This document shows, piece by piece, positions 34,232 to 46,734 of a stretch of 64,000 nucleotides of DNA. Positions within the stretch are counted from its first letter, which is position 1; each line of letters starts with the position of its first letter. The notes beneath the pieces were generated by a model. The model was given only the letters and a program-made list of their open reading frames with translations, was not told the origin of the DNA and ran no database searches. The stretch spans positions 97,030,001 through 97,094,000 of the forward strand of contig JBITNC010000001.1 of the NCBI GenBank assembly GCA_050084985.1, in the 5' to 3' direction. The stretch is from Nageia nagi. Taxonomy: Eukaryota; Pinophyta. Position numbers and translations under genes: made by a program.

Positions 34232-37200
34232 TCATGCATAGAATCATAATACACCAAATAAGGATAACTATTCAGTATTCTTTATAACATTAATAAGAAG
34301 AATGATTCTAAATTGGCTAAAGAGTTTCTTGATATCATAGCATATCTTATGTAAATATATGATAAAAGGAATCTTGATTTAACATAGATTTTTCTTTTTC
34401 TTTACATGTCATGTAGGATAGGTATGTATTTCATATAAGATACATATGAGGTTTATGTAGGATATAAATGCATCTCATGTAGCATAGGAATGTATTCTCA
34501 TGAAGGCATCTTTCATTCCCCTTTGTTGGTTGAGGGCATAATTAACCATCATCTTTTTGATCAAGTTTGTCTAATTATGTCCAATTTTATCAAGTCTATT
34601 TAAGTTTATCCAAATTATAAAAAACTTTCAAAGCTTGTTAAGGATATCCAAAATTTATCTCAATATTAGAAAGATAAAATATCAATATAGAAATCGAAAA
34701 GTTTAATTCAAAAGTATCATACCAATATGACAGTTCTAAAGGATAAAAATTACCATGTTTTAACAAAGGTAGCTCAATATCAATGTTATTGGTAGAACTA
34801 GTTCTAGTAGGCATGATCAAATATGATTGCATATTTGGATAGATATAAAAGAGTTATGCAATTTAGAAAAATATGATCTCAAAACTCATCATAGTTCAAA
34901 AGATATGACCATTTCAGGTTTTAGGTTTCAAAAATTGACAAACAAATATATTTCAGCTCCTTTATCACTCATTATTACATATAAATTCATTAAGTTTTTT
35001 ATTTCAATTAAAGTTATTACTTTTCTCTTTCTAAAGAAAAAATAATTAGACCAATTGGATATGTTTAAAAAATGTTATGCTTCTTGGAAGTTAGCAGATT
35101 TATGATATTGATAAGTTTGCAATAATTGGATGATCATGAACCAAGAGGATCTACATCATGAAAAAATAAAATCATAAGGATAAATTTGAAGCTAAGTATG
35201 ATATCAAGTTTATGAATGTTTTTTAATCATTATTTCTCATATTTTCAAGCAATTCTAAGTTATTTCAAGGATATATACAAAATTGCCCAAAGCTGTCATA
35301 AATCACAAGCATATCAAAAGTGTAAGTTTTTGTTTCTAACTATCAATACTGATAAAAATTAGGTATGAATACATATTTCTAATATATACATCATTATTTC
35401 TAAGTTTTATTTTCATATACACTTACTCATGACAAACTTATAAGCTTCTTATGGAATGGGGGCATAAGTTCTCAACTTGGGGGCAACCATGTTGCCCATA
35501 TGAATAAGTTTTTGATGTTAGTTATGTATAAAATTTAGTGTTGAGATTAGTATAATATTTTTAGCTTATAAATATTATTTTTAATTAGAATATCAATTGG
35601 TAGAAATATCAAGGCCCAAATATCTAACTTCCCTAACATTAATTCTCTCGACAACATTAATATTGGGGTTCAAAGTTAAAAATCAAGAGAATATCAAAAG
35701 TGTAGAATCATAATGGCTCATGCTTAGTTTAGTAAGTTTAGAAAGCTAATTTTAAAATTCTCTACTATTGAAGTTAGGGAAATATGATCATTCCTTGGGG
35801 GTATGCCCTTAATAATTCAAAAGTTTGAAGCACTTAATGCCCTTATCTCTCAATTATGATTTTTATCCTTCTTATGCACAATGATATATTCTTTATTTTG
35901 TATATGCACACATGCTATTATGATTCAAAAGTTTAAAAATTATTCTATGATACATGATTCTATATTCATGCTCATGATCATGTCCACAATGATCACATGA
36001 TATATATTATGCTCATGTCCATGTCATCTTCACATGGTCTCATGGTCACATGATTCTATATTCAATGATCATATGATTCTATCTTCAATGCTCTCATGAT
36101 CACATGACTCTATATTTAATGCTCTCATGATAAAATGATTCTATGTTCAATTCTCTCATAATCAAATGATTCTATCTTCACATGCTCTCATGATCACATG
36201 ATTCCATTTTCTCATGCTCATATGATTTCCATTTTTTCATATGTTCATCATCTTCACAAACTCACAAATATTCTTATAAAATTTAAAGGTCCTTTATATT
36301 AATATGATTAGAATGTTTATAAGAAAAATTCACATGAAAAGATTAATGCAAACTAGCATCAATGTTATCAATAATGGTAGTCCTAGGAAGATAAAGGATA
36401 TGATCAAAATATTTTTAAAATTACCAATATTAATAATAAGAAAATTCAAATTTTTATATTTGATAGTAAGACGATATAGAAAAATAAGATAAATACTTAA
36501 AAGTTACAAATGCAACTCAATGCTAGCATTGGGGGAAAAATAAAGGTAAACACAACATTTTCATAAGAAAAAACTTGTGAGCATGTCCTCATGCATCTCA
36601 AAGGGAGTTCTCTCATTTTATGTTTTTGATTTGAATTACATTGTTTTGTTTTAAAAATATTTTCCATGTTCTCATATGCACATGATACTAAATATTTTAT
36701 AAGTTCTTATGTTCCCAAATGATTTCACAAGTTCAATGTCATCTTCAAATCTTGCATTGTTTCTTTCATTTATATTCCTTTCATCACTAATAAATTTATG
36801 GATGATGAAAACTTGTAATTTATATTATAGAGTTTCTTTTATTAATGATTCTTGCATCAATGAAAAATCAATGAATTATGAAAGCTATGATTTTATGACT
36901 TCAAAAATTCTATATTCCTGTGTTCCTCATGCTCACATGATTTTAAAAGCATTTATATTCATATGCCTTCAAAGTTTAAAGGCATATTATATATTGCATT
37001 ATTTATTTCATTTATGTTCATTTTATCACTAATAAATCTATGGATGATGAAAAATTTCAAGTTCTATGATAGAGATTCTTTTATTAATGATTCCTATATT
37101 AATGGCAACTCAATGGATAATGAAAGCTCTTATTTTTTAATTCATATGTTCTCATGATCATGTGATTTCAAAATAGATTATGCTCATATAATTTTAAAAA

Positions 37201-38198
37201 GTATATGTTCTTTTCTTCCTTATGCTTACATTATTTTAAAATATATTTCTTGTTCATTTGACTTCAAAGTTCAAAGGCTCTACTCTAATACATGTTTATG
37301 ATCACATCCTTTATTGGTTGGGATATAATTAACCATCACTCTATGCTTTTTATTTCTCATATGCATACAATTTCCCCATGGTATTTAGAGAAAGGGTACC
37401 TACATTGATATAGTTTATTGTGTAGGATTTATAACCCCTAACAATATCTAGGGAAAAGGATACCCACATTAACATAGTTCATTATGAGGGACTCATTTTA
37501 TTACTTTTGGTTTCATAAAGTATCACTTAAGATAAATATCACTATTTTATGAACACCTTTTTTGATTGATTTCTAATTAACCATCACTATGACTATTTTT
37601 ATGATCATATATTTTGGTTGGGTTCTAATTAACCATCCCCATTACTTTTCTTATGATCACCATGAATTTTTTATAAAAACCTATGTTGGTTGGGTTCTAA
37701 TTAACCATCATTATTGCTATTTTATCATCAATATTATTGTTTTATACTCATTGATTTGTCCATATGATCTTATCATATTTATGTGTGGGCATATTGCATC
37801 CCATATTAATATGAGTTATGAATGTTACAATCTATATTGTTATGGTCAAATATATTAGAATTCCTTTCATTAATGAATTTTTTTATTAATACAAAATCTG
37901 TGGATAGTGAAAGAGCCTTTGATATTATATTAATTTAATATTTTCTTATCATGATATTTATTTTATAATATAATATATATTATAATTATGATCTTTGAAA
38001 GGTATTTCTATTTTCGCATATATTCTTTGCACTTGATTCCTGATGATCACTTCATCCATAATAATCAATATAAAGAGGGGTACAATACATCACCAAATAA
38101 ATTTTTGATTCAAATATGTACCAAATTTAGGTAAATTTATTTTTCTTCTATCTTTTATTTACTAGTATAATTGAACATTTTATTTCATTAAAACTTGC
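34232..38198 (+). other. Repeat-rich 3' non-coding region of the nested element
   Basis: Holds a catgatcacatgattctat minisatellite (35990-36240), two diverged copies of a roughly 250 bp unit with aatttatggatgatgaaaa and ttcttttattaatgattc (about 36780-36900 and 37025-37140), and at least four copies of ggttgggttctaattaacca (34521, 37315, 37614, 37685). Apparent frames here are of low complexity and I do not call them genes. Confidence 0.6.
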
Positions 38199-38210
38199 AA
38201 AGGGGGGCAA
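38199..38210 (+). other. Polypurine tract of the nested pol-less element
   Basis: AAAGGGGGGCAA-type run directly before the 3' LTR start at 38211 (worn from TGTTGACATC to TTTTGCTACC). Confidence 0.85.
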
Positions 38211-38918
38211 TTTTGCTACCTAATTTGGCATCTTTTTTGTACCAAACTAGTTATCATATGACCCTCGATATGTTATGATCAATATGAAATTATTTTATAT
38301 GTTTTTGTTATCAATAAAGGGACACTTAAACTATATATTATGCTATGTTTCTCTTATTTTATGCAAGAAACCATAACATTAATGCTAGTGTGCAATGATG
38401 CATTTAGATAATCTCTTAATCCTATAAATAGTGAAATATATGCATGGGATGACTATGAAATTTCATCTCAATAGGACTATGCATATCTATTGAAAATAAT
38501 AACCATGTATTTAGAGCTATATATCTCTCCTTCATGATACACATTGAGGCTTGGTTCATTATTCATTGGATCTAGAATTGGTTCACTTAAAGGCCGTAGG
38601 TCTCTCAATGCTAATATTAGGTCACATTCCTCCTAAGCAATAGCATTGTATATAAACACACTATAGATCTTCATATCCATATTCATAATTATCCTTACAC
38701 ATTGAATCAAGTCTCAATAGCTACTTAGAGGTTTTTGAAGTAAGTGAATATGTATTTATCATTCCTCTCTTATAGTTTTGTTAATTTAATTAATTAATTC
38801 ATTACTATTATATCTCATCAATTATGTACCACATAATATTATTTTAATTTTATTGTAATCAAAGTAGATATAACTTAATATGACCTTAACATAATTAGGG
38901 TTATAATTATCATCTACA
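38211..38918 (+). repeat. 3' LTR of the nested pol-less element
   Basis: 708 bp, collinear with 27305-28047, ends CATCTACA. Confidence 0.8.
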
Positions 38919-40680
38919 ATAAGATTATGTAGTTTATACTTTTATAGGTATTTTTAATATTATTTCTCATTCTAACCATATAAGGGACTAAAAGGATTAA
39001 ATTTTACTTTATTGGTGTATGAAAAATAGAAATACAAGTGCAATTGCAGAAACTAAGGTTATTTTATAAAAAATAAAATATAATAAAATAGATCAAAAAT
39101 TTGAATTCAATCAATAAATCCTCAATTAAGCACTTACATATGAAATGCAGATCTTTTTTGTGACTATTTTATATTAATTTGATGGTATGCTAGTTAATTT
39201 TTTAATCATAAAAAAGTTGGATAAGCTAGAATAGGTTTTTCATACTTCCATTAAAAATATCTTGTAAACAATATTCCAATGGGAATAGTGATTGACTATT
39301 GTATGTGGAGCATTCTTGCAACCATATGCAATCACCTATGTTCCAAAGGAAGGTAAGGATCCCATTGGGGCTATCTGAACCAACTAGAAAATGAAATATG
39401 ATGTTTGAAGGCTTATTGTGCTTAGTTTTAGCTCAAGAATCTAGGTGATATCTCTACATACTCTAGGTATTGTGAGGCCCAAGGTCATTGAGATAAGTAT
39501 TTTACAAGCCTAGGTATTAGGGCCTTTCCCCTCACTTCACCATTTGGAGTATAAGGGTCTTAGGGATTTAGAAAATTGAAACTCTCATATCTTATTCTTT
39601 TAAGTAATCTAGAATAATGAATCCTAGCCCTAGTTGGTGGTTCTCTTAGCAATAACTTAGGTCCTTAGTGATGAAATCCAATTGATTTGTTTATGGCTTG
39701 CATTTATGAGGTCAATATCTTGGAAGTGAAGTCCAACTAGCCCTTCCCATGTGTGCAAGTAAAAAAGAAAAAAGGTTCTTTTTAAATGATTATGTAATTG
39801 TTAATATCACCTTTAAATGTGAAGAGAAAGCATACTTCAATTTTATTCTTAGATAAATATAAAGAAAAAAAAACCTAATTATGAAATATTATTTTTAAAA
39901 TATTCTTCAATCATAGTAAAAGAAAGGTATTTTTGATTTTAGTTTGATCATAAAAAGGTGCAAGAGGACAAGCATACACATCTTTCTTAAACTATCTTAG
40001 TGAATTATTTCACCATTGTATTGAATGTGTGTTTATTTATTTAGGTTAATTTCTTGATTAATTGAGCACACAAAAATTAAATAGATAACAAACAAAAAAT
40101 TAAGAATCGAATGGAGTGCACCCAATTTACTCTAGTAATGTATTTTATTATAAAATGCAAGTATACTCAATGAATATAGTAGGTAAAATGTAGACCCATT
40201 TTATAAATGTAGATCCTTTCCTTAAACATAGGTGTGCTTCAATAATAGTAATCCTAAAAAAAATATCTCCACTGAAAACATAATAGGGACATGAAAAAAC
40301 CCAATACAAAGCATACAAAAAGTACATTTATGCAAACAACAAATAATATTGTAAAAATAAAATAAGAATTTGAATCAAATAGAAAAGACAAGGTGAAGGA
40401 TCTTAACAAAATGGGCCAAGGAGGTATATTAGGCATGCCAAAAATGTTCTAACCAAAATGTGTTAGTTTTCTTTCTTATCCAAATTGGATAAACATCTAC
40501 TTTTAAATACAAATTAAAATCCTTAGATATAAAATTAGGCTTATTCAAGTTTTCTTTCAATACAAAGCTCAACTTTGTTAAATATCATGCTCAAATGGTG
40601 GTGTTAATAAACACCTTATTTACCTTATATGTATATCGATACATGATTTAATGATCAAGATTGTAATTGATATTTTGAAG
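38919..40680. other. Upstream part of the decayed Tat-like element, no gene recognised
   Basis: AT-rich with a few GC-richer pieces (39470-39640), but no coding similarity recognised on either strand. Confidence 0.35.
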
Positions 40681-40689
40681 TTGATCGAA

Positions 40690-41244
40690 GTTGGTATTTT
40701 TTCTCCTTATAACAAAAAATAGTAGCTTAATTTAGATATTTACAAACCTATGATGGAGATAAAATTTAAAACAAAATATAGGAGACTATGGATGCAACCA
40801 ATTTTATATGAAAATATTTTGATACAATGTGGAATTTGTAAGAGTTATGAGCACAATGTAAAGGATTTCCAGAAAAGAAGAGAAGGGATGAAAATAAGGG
40901 AGAAAAAGAAAAGAATAAAAGAAGTCTCAATAAAAATAGAAAGAGTAAGAGTGGAAATCAATACAAGAATAAAAAATAGGAAAAAAATAGAAGAATACAA
41001 CTGAAGTATAGATAAAATGAACCACATCAAAAAAATAGTCAACTCCAAAATATGTCCAATAGAAGAAATTAGCCACAACAAATCAGAACCCTATGTAGTG
41101 CTATTGATTTTAGGAGGAAAAAATAGAGAAGTATATTACAATATAGATTTTTTAGAAGATGATGTAGCAAATATGGAAGGTGTGGAAGTGGAAGAGGAAG
41201 TCAAAGAAATAATTAACAAGGAAAAAAAGAAGGAATGTACATAG
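40690..41244 (+). pseudogene. Zinc-knuckle protein fragment, possibly LINE ORF1
   Basis: Open stretches 40750-41004 and 41017-41244 give ENILIQCGICKSYEHNVKDF followed by a Lys/Arg/Glu-rich tail, then an acidic segment (NMEGVEVEEEVKEIINKEKK). CxxC-x4-H with the last Cys lost resembles the knuckle that closes plant L1-type ORF1 proteins, which is often preceded by a YExxxxxC segment. No reverse transcriptase follows. It lies on the strand opposite to the host element. The assignment is weak; a chance open frame in A-rich DNA is possible. Confidence 0.3.
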
Positions 41245-41767
41245 TCAAGCAATAAAAACATAGTAAAAAGAAGGCTAAGAAGGAATCTCACAATGAAATT
41301 TACTAAACACTAAGAAATCAACTAATGTTTGACAAATACATGTTGGAAGACCATCCAAAGGAGAGACTAGAGAGAAACTCACTGAACATGATATAGTAGA
41401 TGGAAATAAATGAACTTTACATCAAAGCAACAAATCTCAACCCACCTTTGGGCTAAATAAAGGTTTTCTTGATTAAGATATCCCAATAGTAAAGTAGCAT
41501 TTGGACAACATCCTAGCTATAATTTGGAGGCATTGTGGCTAAATTTTTATGACTTTTTTGTATTAGGTCTACCAACAAATTATAGTTGGGTAGCATATGA
41601 TATTATTTGGTTAATAGGTTTTTTGCAAATTATATTAGATACCACCAAGTATAGTTAGGTAGCAGTTTCATTTATCTGAAACCATATTTGTGACCAATTT
41701 TTGGATCTGGCTTAAAACCTGCACTTTGATAATATCATTTACCCTTTATTATAAAAAAATAACCCAT

Positions 41768-42229
41768 TAGACTTCAATTTATAGACTATGATTGGGTTGA
41801 ACCCATCCAATTTTGAATTTGAATTAAGATTCAATAAAAAGTCTTTATATGTTTGGATTATATTTGATTTGATTTTATTAGAGACAAATTAGAAATTGCT
41901 TGAGGATAAATAAGGCTTGTTTGGATTTATTTTTTATTTTTCTTGAGTGGTAGTTTTCAGATATGAAATGACTTATCAATTATGATATGAAGCTGTAAAT
42001 TATCTTGTTTGTTTATCTAGTTAACTCATCTGATGAAGTGGAAGGGTAACATGGTTTGGTGAAGTGGCATGTCGAAGTGGAAATTTTTGATCTTTTACAT
42101 AGTTTTCTAATATCATAGATGAAATATTATTAGTATTATATAAATGATATTATGGTTTATGAGTATTAGTGTGACAAGGAAATTTTTAAATAAAAATGCA
42201 TCATAAGGTAAGGATTTTAGGTGTCTACA
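41768..42229 (-). repeat. 5' LTR of the decayed Tat-like element
   Basis: Collinear with 17702-18136. On the minus strand it starts TGTAGACACC, close to the TGTAGACACT start of the 18 kb element. Confidence 0.7.
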
Positions 42230-42839
42230 CCAAAAAATAAAAAAGATATAAAAACTTAGCAAATAAGAGAATAACTACATTAAAAACTAAGCATAACATA
42301 AAAAATATGAGGATATATCCCAAACTCCATATTAATGGTGATGCTTATACCATTCAAAATGACTTAACCAATATAAAGAGTACACCAATGGGAAAAAGTG
42401 GTATACCCATCAAAGTGAAATAAAATGAGTCTAAGAAAGGATTCATATAGAATTTGTAACAAAGTAAAAAAGTCTTTAAAATAGAGAATGCTATCAAATT
42501 TTTTTAACTTATGACTAAGAATCGAGTAAGAACAAAGTTCCTCATCTATAACTTTTAATCTCCATACAAAGAAAAATAATGAAAATCCATTACAAACTAG
42601 AGAAGGTTAGAGTTGATAAGCACCATGAAAGAGATTAAAAGGACCAATTATTTCCTATTCTAAATTACCTCCTCCCTTTCCTTTCTTTGCCTATAGTAAA
42701 AAAAAACCACACCATCCAACACACAAAATTAGATTTCTTATTCTAAATGCCTAAAAATGATTTATTATATTTAATAAATCATATTTAAACTTCCTAAATG
42801 ACTTATTGCAATATTAGAAATGTCAAGATAAAGTTGATA

Positions 42840-43484
42840 TTACAATGCAATATCATGTGTTATATTAAATTCTATATCATTCATCATGGTTTGTATTTTA
42901 AAGTATATTGACTACAACAATGATTATATTATTACTAGAGGTCGATCTTCACTCCTTTCTATGTCCTTATAGACTATATATGCAAGTGGAATAGGTTTAC
43001 CTCTATAGATCAAAACTATTTGATATAATAAGATATTTGATAGATGGTTATCTCCTGCAATCTTCATCAAGCAATAGTATCTCTAGATGCTACCTATTAT
43101 GAAAAAATGTTATACTTTGAGCTATGAAAAATTCTATCCTTTGTGTACTCCATAATTCATCATATTTAATGTTGTTAATGGCATGCTTCTCCATGTTTGT
43201 TAATGGTGTGCATCTTGAGAATCAAAGGTTTCAAAATTTAGTGGAAAAGGTTATTGATCCATGCATATGAAGATCCATAGCAAGCTCAACTCCATTCCAG
43301 TCCTAATCCTTTGAAGCTCCATTGAAATTTGCTTTTGAAAATTGCATATACATTTCATATTAGGTGCATGCTTTTTATGTATATTTTGTTGTATCTGATA
43401 TAGTGTACATATCTAGCTCTTCTTATATTGTAGATCATTTTATTAATTATGTATATTCATATTTTACATAATTTAGAGTCTACA
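42840..43484 (+). repeat. End of an LTR of a further plus-strand element
   Basis: Called from its end, AGAGTCTACA at 43484, which is followed by a leader like the one after 28047. The start of the LTR could not be fixed; 42840 is only a rough limit, and 42230-42839 shows nothing recognisable. Confidence 0.4.
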
Positions 43485-44220
43485 TTTTAGTGAACCCTAA
43501 CTGTTCTTACAAACCTTAGAATTTTTATTTTAAGGTATTGCTTTTTGTAAGGAGTCTTGCATTAGAAACCCTTGGTTTTGTTTTCTTTTTGGTTGAGTTA
43601 ATTTTCTCCAAATTTAAAAAATTGTATTGCTTTAAAAAATTCTAAAAAAATGTCACTATAGAAAATACCAATTTTTGGTGGTCATTTTATTTAATTTGGT
43701 GGGATCTAGAATTAGAAACATTTGTCTAAACCATAGATAAATATGATTAGAAAAAATTTCTAATTTTTCTAAGTCTAGATATGCATGTTTTGATCAATTT
43801 TAGAAATTTGTTTTACAGAAAATGCCACATTGAAAAATCATAAATTTTAAAAATATTTTGTAACTATTTGGTGACTTATTTCATGATACAAACTTACCAA
43901 AATCATAGGTCATCATAGTAGGCAACATTTTGAGATTAATTTGTGCTTATTGCATGCATTTTTATCAAGATCTCTAAATATTTTCAAATAAAATATTTTT
44001 GCATAAAAAATTGAATATTAGAGGTTATTTTCTTGAATTTTAAAACTTTTAGCATCATAAAACTTATCCCACATCATATATATACATGCTAGCAATTTAT
44101 TTTTAATTTTGCATGGCATAAAAGGGCTTATTTGTTCATATTTCTTAAAGTTTTGTGCAAAGCTCTAGATCTTGCATTTTAGCATGGATATTACATCTTA
44201 AAGTGATTTTGACCTTGAAT
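43485..44220 (+). other. Leader before a gag start
   Basis: Non-coding, similar in order and sequence to 28048-28560. Ends at the ATG at 44221. Confidence 0.55.
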
Positions 44221-44348
44221 ATGATAAGTGATTTATTTGCACCTTCTCCCAAATCAGAAATGCCTAAGGATATGGATGTTGTACAAAATAATAATAGAAA
44301 AAAATCTTATGATGAAATGATGTAGTAGCTAAATAATGCAATTAATGC
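44221..44348 (+). pseudogene. Gag start cut by the 18 kb insertion
   Basis: MISDLFAPSPKSEMPKDMDV, continuing to SYDEMM, two stops (tagtag, each one change from Gln), then LNNAIN. At 44348 the frame is interrupted by the 18 kb element and may resume at 62342 (ANGVVMHYW across the junction). It is a recognisable gag N-terminus only by position; no conserved domain is reached. Confidence 0.5.
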
Positions 44349-44507
44349 TGTAGACACTCAAAATAAACCCTATTTTTAATTTAATAAATAAATAAATAAA
44401 CAAGTTTTTTTATATATATCACATTAAATAATGTTGATTAAGATTGTATAATATATATGCACCGTGAACAATCTTAACCAAAGTAAATCAAGAACAATCG
44501 TCAGCCT

Positions 44508-45275
44508 TGTCATACTTCCAGAATGTTATACTTACTGGTTCTGGCTATTTGATCACTCCCTGATGATGTCATCACTTCCAGGACCTGATTTCATTCAAAA
44601 TGTGAACATTGTTCTCCCTGTGATGTCATCATCATACTTCTGGAATGTTATACTTACTGGTTCTGACTATTTGATCACTCCCTGATGATGTCATCACTTC
44701 TGGGGCCTGATTTCATTCAAAAATGTGAACATCATTCTCCTCATGATGTCATCATCATACTTCTAAAATGTTATACTTACCGATTCTAGCTATTCGATCA
44801 CTACTTAATAACTTCATCACTTTCGAGATTCAGTTTCATTCAAAACTATGAACATCGTTCTCCCGTGACATCATTGTCATACTTTCAGAATGTTATACTT
44901 ACCAATTCTAGCTATTTGATCACTCCTTGATGATATCATCACTTTCAGGATCTGGTTTCATTCAAAATATCAACATAGTTCTCCCTATGACATCATCATC
45001 ATTTCCTTCTGGAATGCTTTTACTCATCGGCTCCAACTATTTACTCACCCCTTGCTGACCTCATCATCTTCAGAACTTGGGCTTTTCCAACTGAGCTTTA
45101 TCATTTCCTTCTGGAATACTTAATTTACGGGCTTTGGCTTCTTCGATTATCTCTTGCTAACCTCACCATCACCAGAACCCAATTTTTACCAAAATGCGAC
45201 TATCCTATCCTCTGTGACATCATCATCTCATTTCGGAACGCTTTTACTACTGACTCCAGCTTGTTTTGTTTGCTC
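44508..45275 (+). repeat. 122 bp tandem repeats in the 5' LTR
   Basis: Units begin near 44511, 44635, 44757, 44879, 45002, 45107 and 45231 with atacttctggaatgttatac or variants. The better units hold two TGATGTCATCA-type palindromes (for example 44564-44574 and 44621-44631). Lying upstream of the TATA-like site, they are placed like an enhancer array. Confidence 0.85.
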
Positions 45276-45635
45276 CAGAAAAACTCCTAGGGATCTTAAA
45301 ATGAACTCATGATTGCAAGTAAGGTACACCAGGGCTTCAATAAAGGATTTAAAATTATATTATTGGATCAATCTTTTTAAAACAAGTGGTCTTACGATCC
45401 CTGTCATTAAAAAATGACCATAGAATGACCATTCTAATGTTAATATATAATCGCTAAAAAATCGGTGACAATCCATGAACAGTTAAATAGCAAACAAATC
45501 TAAGCCTGGAATAGCCTATACGTATAATTTGTAATCACGGATACAGGTGGAAGATAACAACACTTCAAAATTTAGGTCAAGAGGTTAATTGGAATCTCGT
45601 GATGCCAAAACAAATGAATAACAAACTTTGAAGCT

Positions 45636-45643
45636 TATAAATA
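45636..45643 (+). promoter_or_regulatory. Probable TATA box of the 18 kb element
   Basis: TATAAATA within gaagcttataaataaaggc, conserved in the 3' LTR at 61669-61676. Transcription would start roughly 30 bp downstream; the start itself cannot be seen. Confidence 0.6.
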
Positions 45644-46308
45644 AAGGCTTTGTACGTGAACAAAGGGACCCAATTTTATTGTAGCGAAGCTCTGCCAAAA
45701 TCATATCAGGAGGTTATTAGTAGAAAGTTGTAAGCTTGATTAATAGCAGAACTCATATCGATTATATTTTCCAGATTATGTTATTCATCTTGCTGATTCA
45801 TATGTGTGAGCAGGCATGCTTTTGATGTTTTGTTCATTTTTTGTGTGCAGGGTCAATACAAAAAAAGAATGACGGATGTAAGCATGGAAGAAAACAACAA
45901 GGAATAGACAAAAACACTCCATAACTCTGTAAAGATTACTCTATTGCATACAGAGCTGATTGTCGACGATTCAAAGATTGGTCAGTGGTGATTCACCAAA
46001 TCGGTAACAAAGGCCAAAGGTTTATAATGAACATAATTATGGCGTAGAGAATGCAGAGTCATTCTTTGATCATTACCAATCTGACTGACCACTGTCCATC
46101 CATTATTGACTGCTATCAATCCACAATGATTGCTGTCAAATGCTGATTAAAATTGATCAATAAAAACTCACTTTTTGTATTCAAATACTGTAGAATATAG
46201 TATCATTATTATTATTGATGTGTATTATCGAGTATGTTCATGATAGTTATGTTGAATGATTCATCTATCTAAATTGCATTTTAGGTTCATATTTTGATAT
46301 ACATAATC

Positions 46309-46325
46309 TGGCACTAGAAGGAGGG
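46309..46325 (+). other. Primer-binding site of the 18 kb element
   Basis: TGGCACTAGAAGGAGGG, three bases after the LTR. It starts with the TGG that pairs with tRNA CCA; I do not name the tRNA. Confidence 0.75.
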
Positions 46326-46734
46326 CCCCTTGCATGCATTTCAAAAAATTAAAACAAACAATAGGATCAGTTGCATGTTGTTTTGGTTTTATTCTTTCTA
46401 TTTGCATCCTGTGGAATCAGACACTAACTTACTCTGTTTGATCTATTGCTTTATTTTTTTTTCTGTGTTCTTCAGATCAGCAATAATCCTATCAAAGTCA
46501 ACAACGATTTCTATGAAATACGGTATGTTTTCTAATCCGACTTGAATACAGTAAGCGTAATCATATACTTAAAATGATAGTATGTAGAATTGTGTGTGAT
46601 TTCTCTGCTCAGAGTGCATTTAGGAAATGGGTAGTAAAAGGTTAAATGCATTTGTTATTAATTTATTTTATGTATAATGTTATGTGTTTATTTTTAATGT
46701 TTTGGGTTAAGGGTACACTAAATACTTTTTATCT
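46326..46734 (+). other. First part of the 5' leader
   Basis: Contains a short open frame (46330-46545) of no recognisable type, which I take as incidental. Confidence 0.4.

Larger units (their letters stand above)
27305..38918 (+). mobile_element. Plus-strand pol-less LTR element nested in the Tat-like element
   Basis: LTRs at 27305-28047 and 38211-38918. Target duplication GTAAG (27300-27304) against ATAAG (38919-38923), four of five bases. A strong polypurine tract lies beside the 3' LTR. Inside are a leader, broken gag pieces and long repeat-rich non-coding DNA; after removing the small element at 30758-34226 about 6.7 kb remains. No protease, RT, RNase H or integrase was recognised, so it is probably non-autonomous. 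Confidence 0.75.
17702..42229 (-). mobile_element. Decayed Tat-like gypsy element, minus strand, split by nested insertions
   Basis: Direct repeats at 17702-18136 and 41768-42229 act as LTRs. Between them, on the minus strand and from right to left, come gag (27300-25540), protease (25110-24700) and the start of RT (23110-22985), the normal gag-pol order. An 11.6 kb plus-strand element (27305-38918) splits it near the gag end. An opposite-strand PMD remnant lies near the 3' LTR, and a polypurine tract lies beside 18136. No target duplication could be matched (gcctg against ccaaa), and no clear primer site is seen, so the outer limits are less secure than the coding core. Confidence 0.6.
44349..46305 (+). 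repeat. 5' LTR of the 18 kb element
   Basis: 1957 bp. Contains seven diverged repeats of about 122 bp (44508-45275), a TATA-like site, and a unique 3' part. Same layout as 60378-62336. Confidence 0.95.

Noticed and set aside
36000-36240. Regular short repeats considered as a CRISPR-like array
   Set aside because: Units are irregular minisatellite copies without unique spacers, and the context is a plant retroelement.
36709-37157. Two similar plus-strand frames that might be a duplicated small gene
   Set aside because: The similarity follows from a duplicated DNA unit of about 250 bp in an AT-rich non-coding region, with low-complexity translations.
44464-44685. Open frames in both LTRs (also 60500-61025) with a repeated YTYWFWLFDHS-type segment
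   Set aside because: They arise from the 122 bp LTR repeats, whose length is not always a multiple of three, and they are not kept open in all units.
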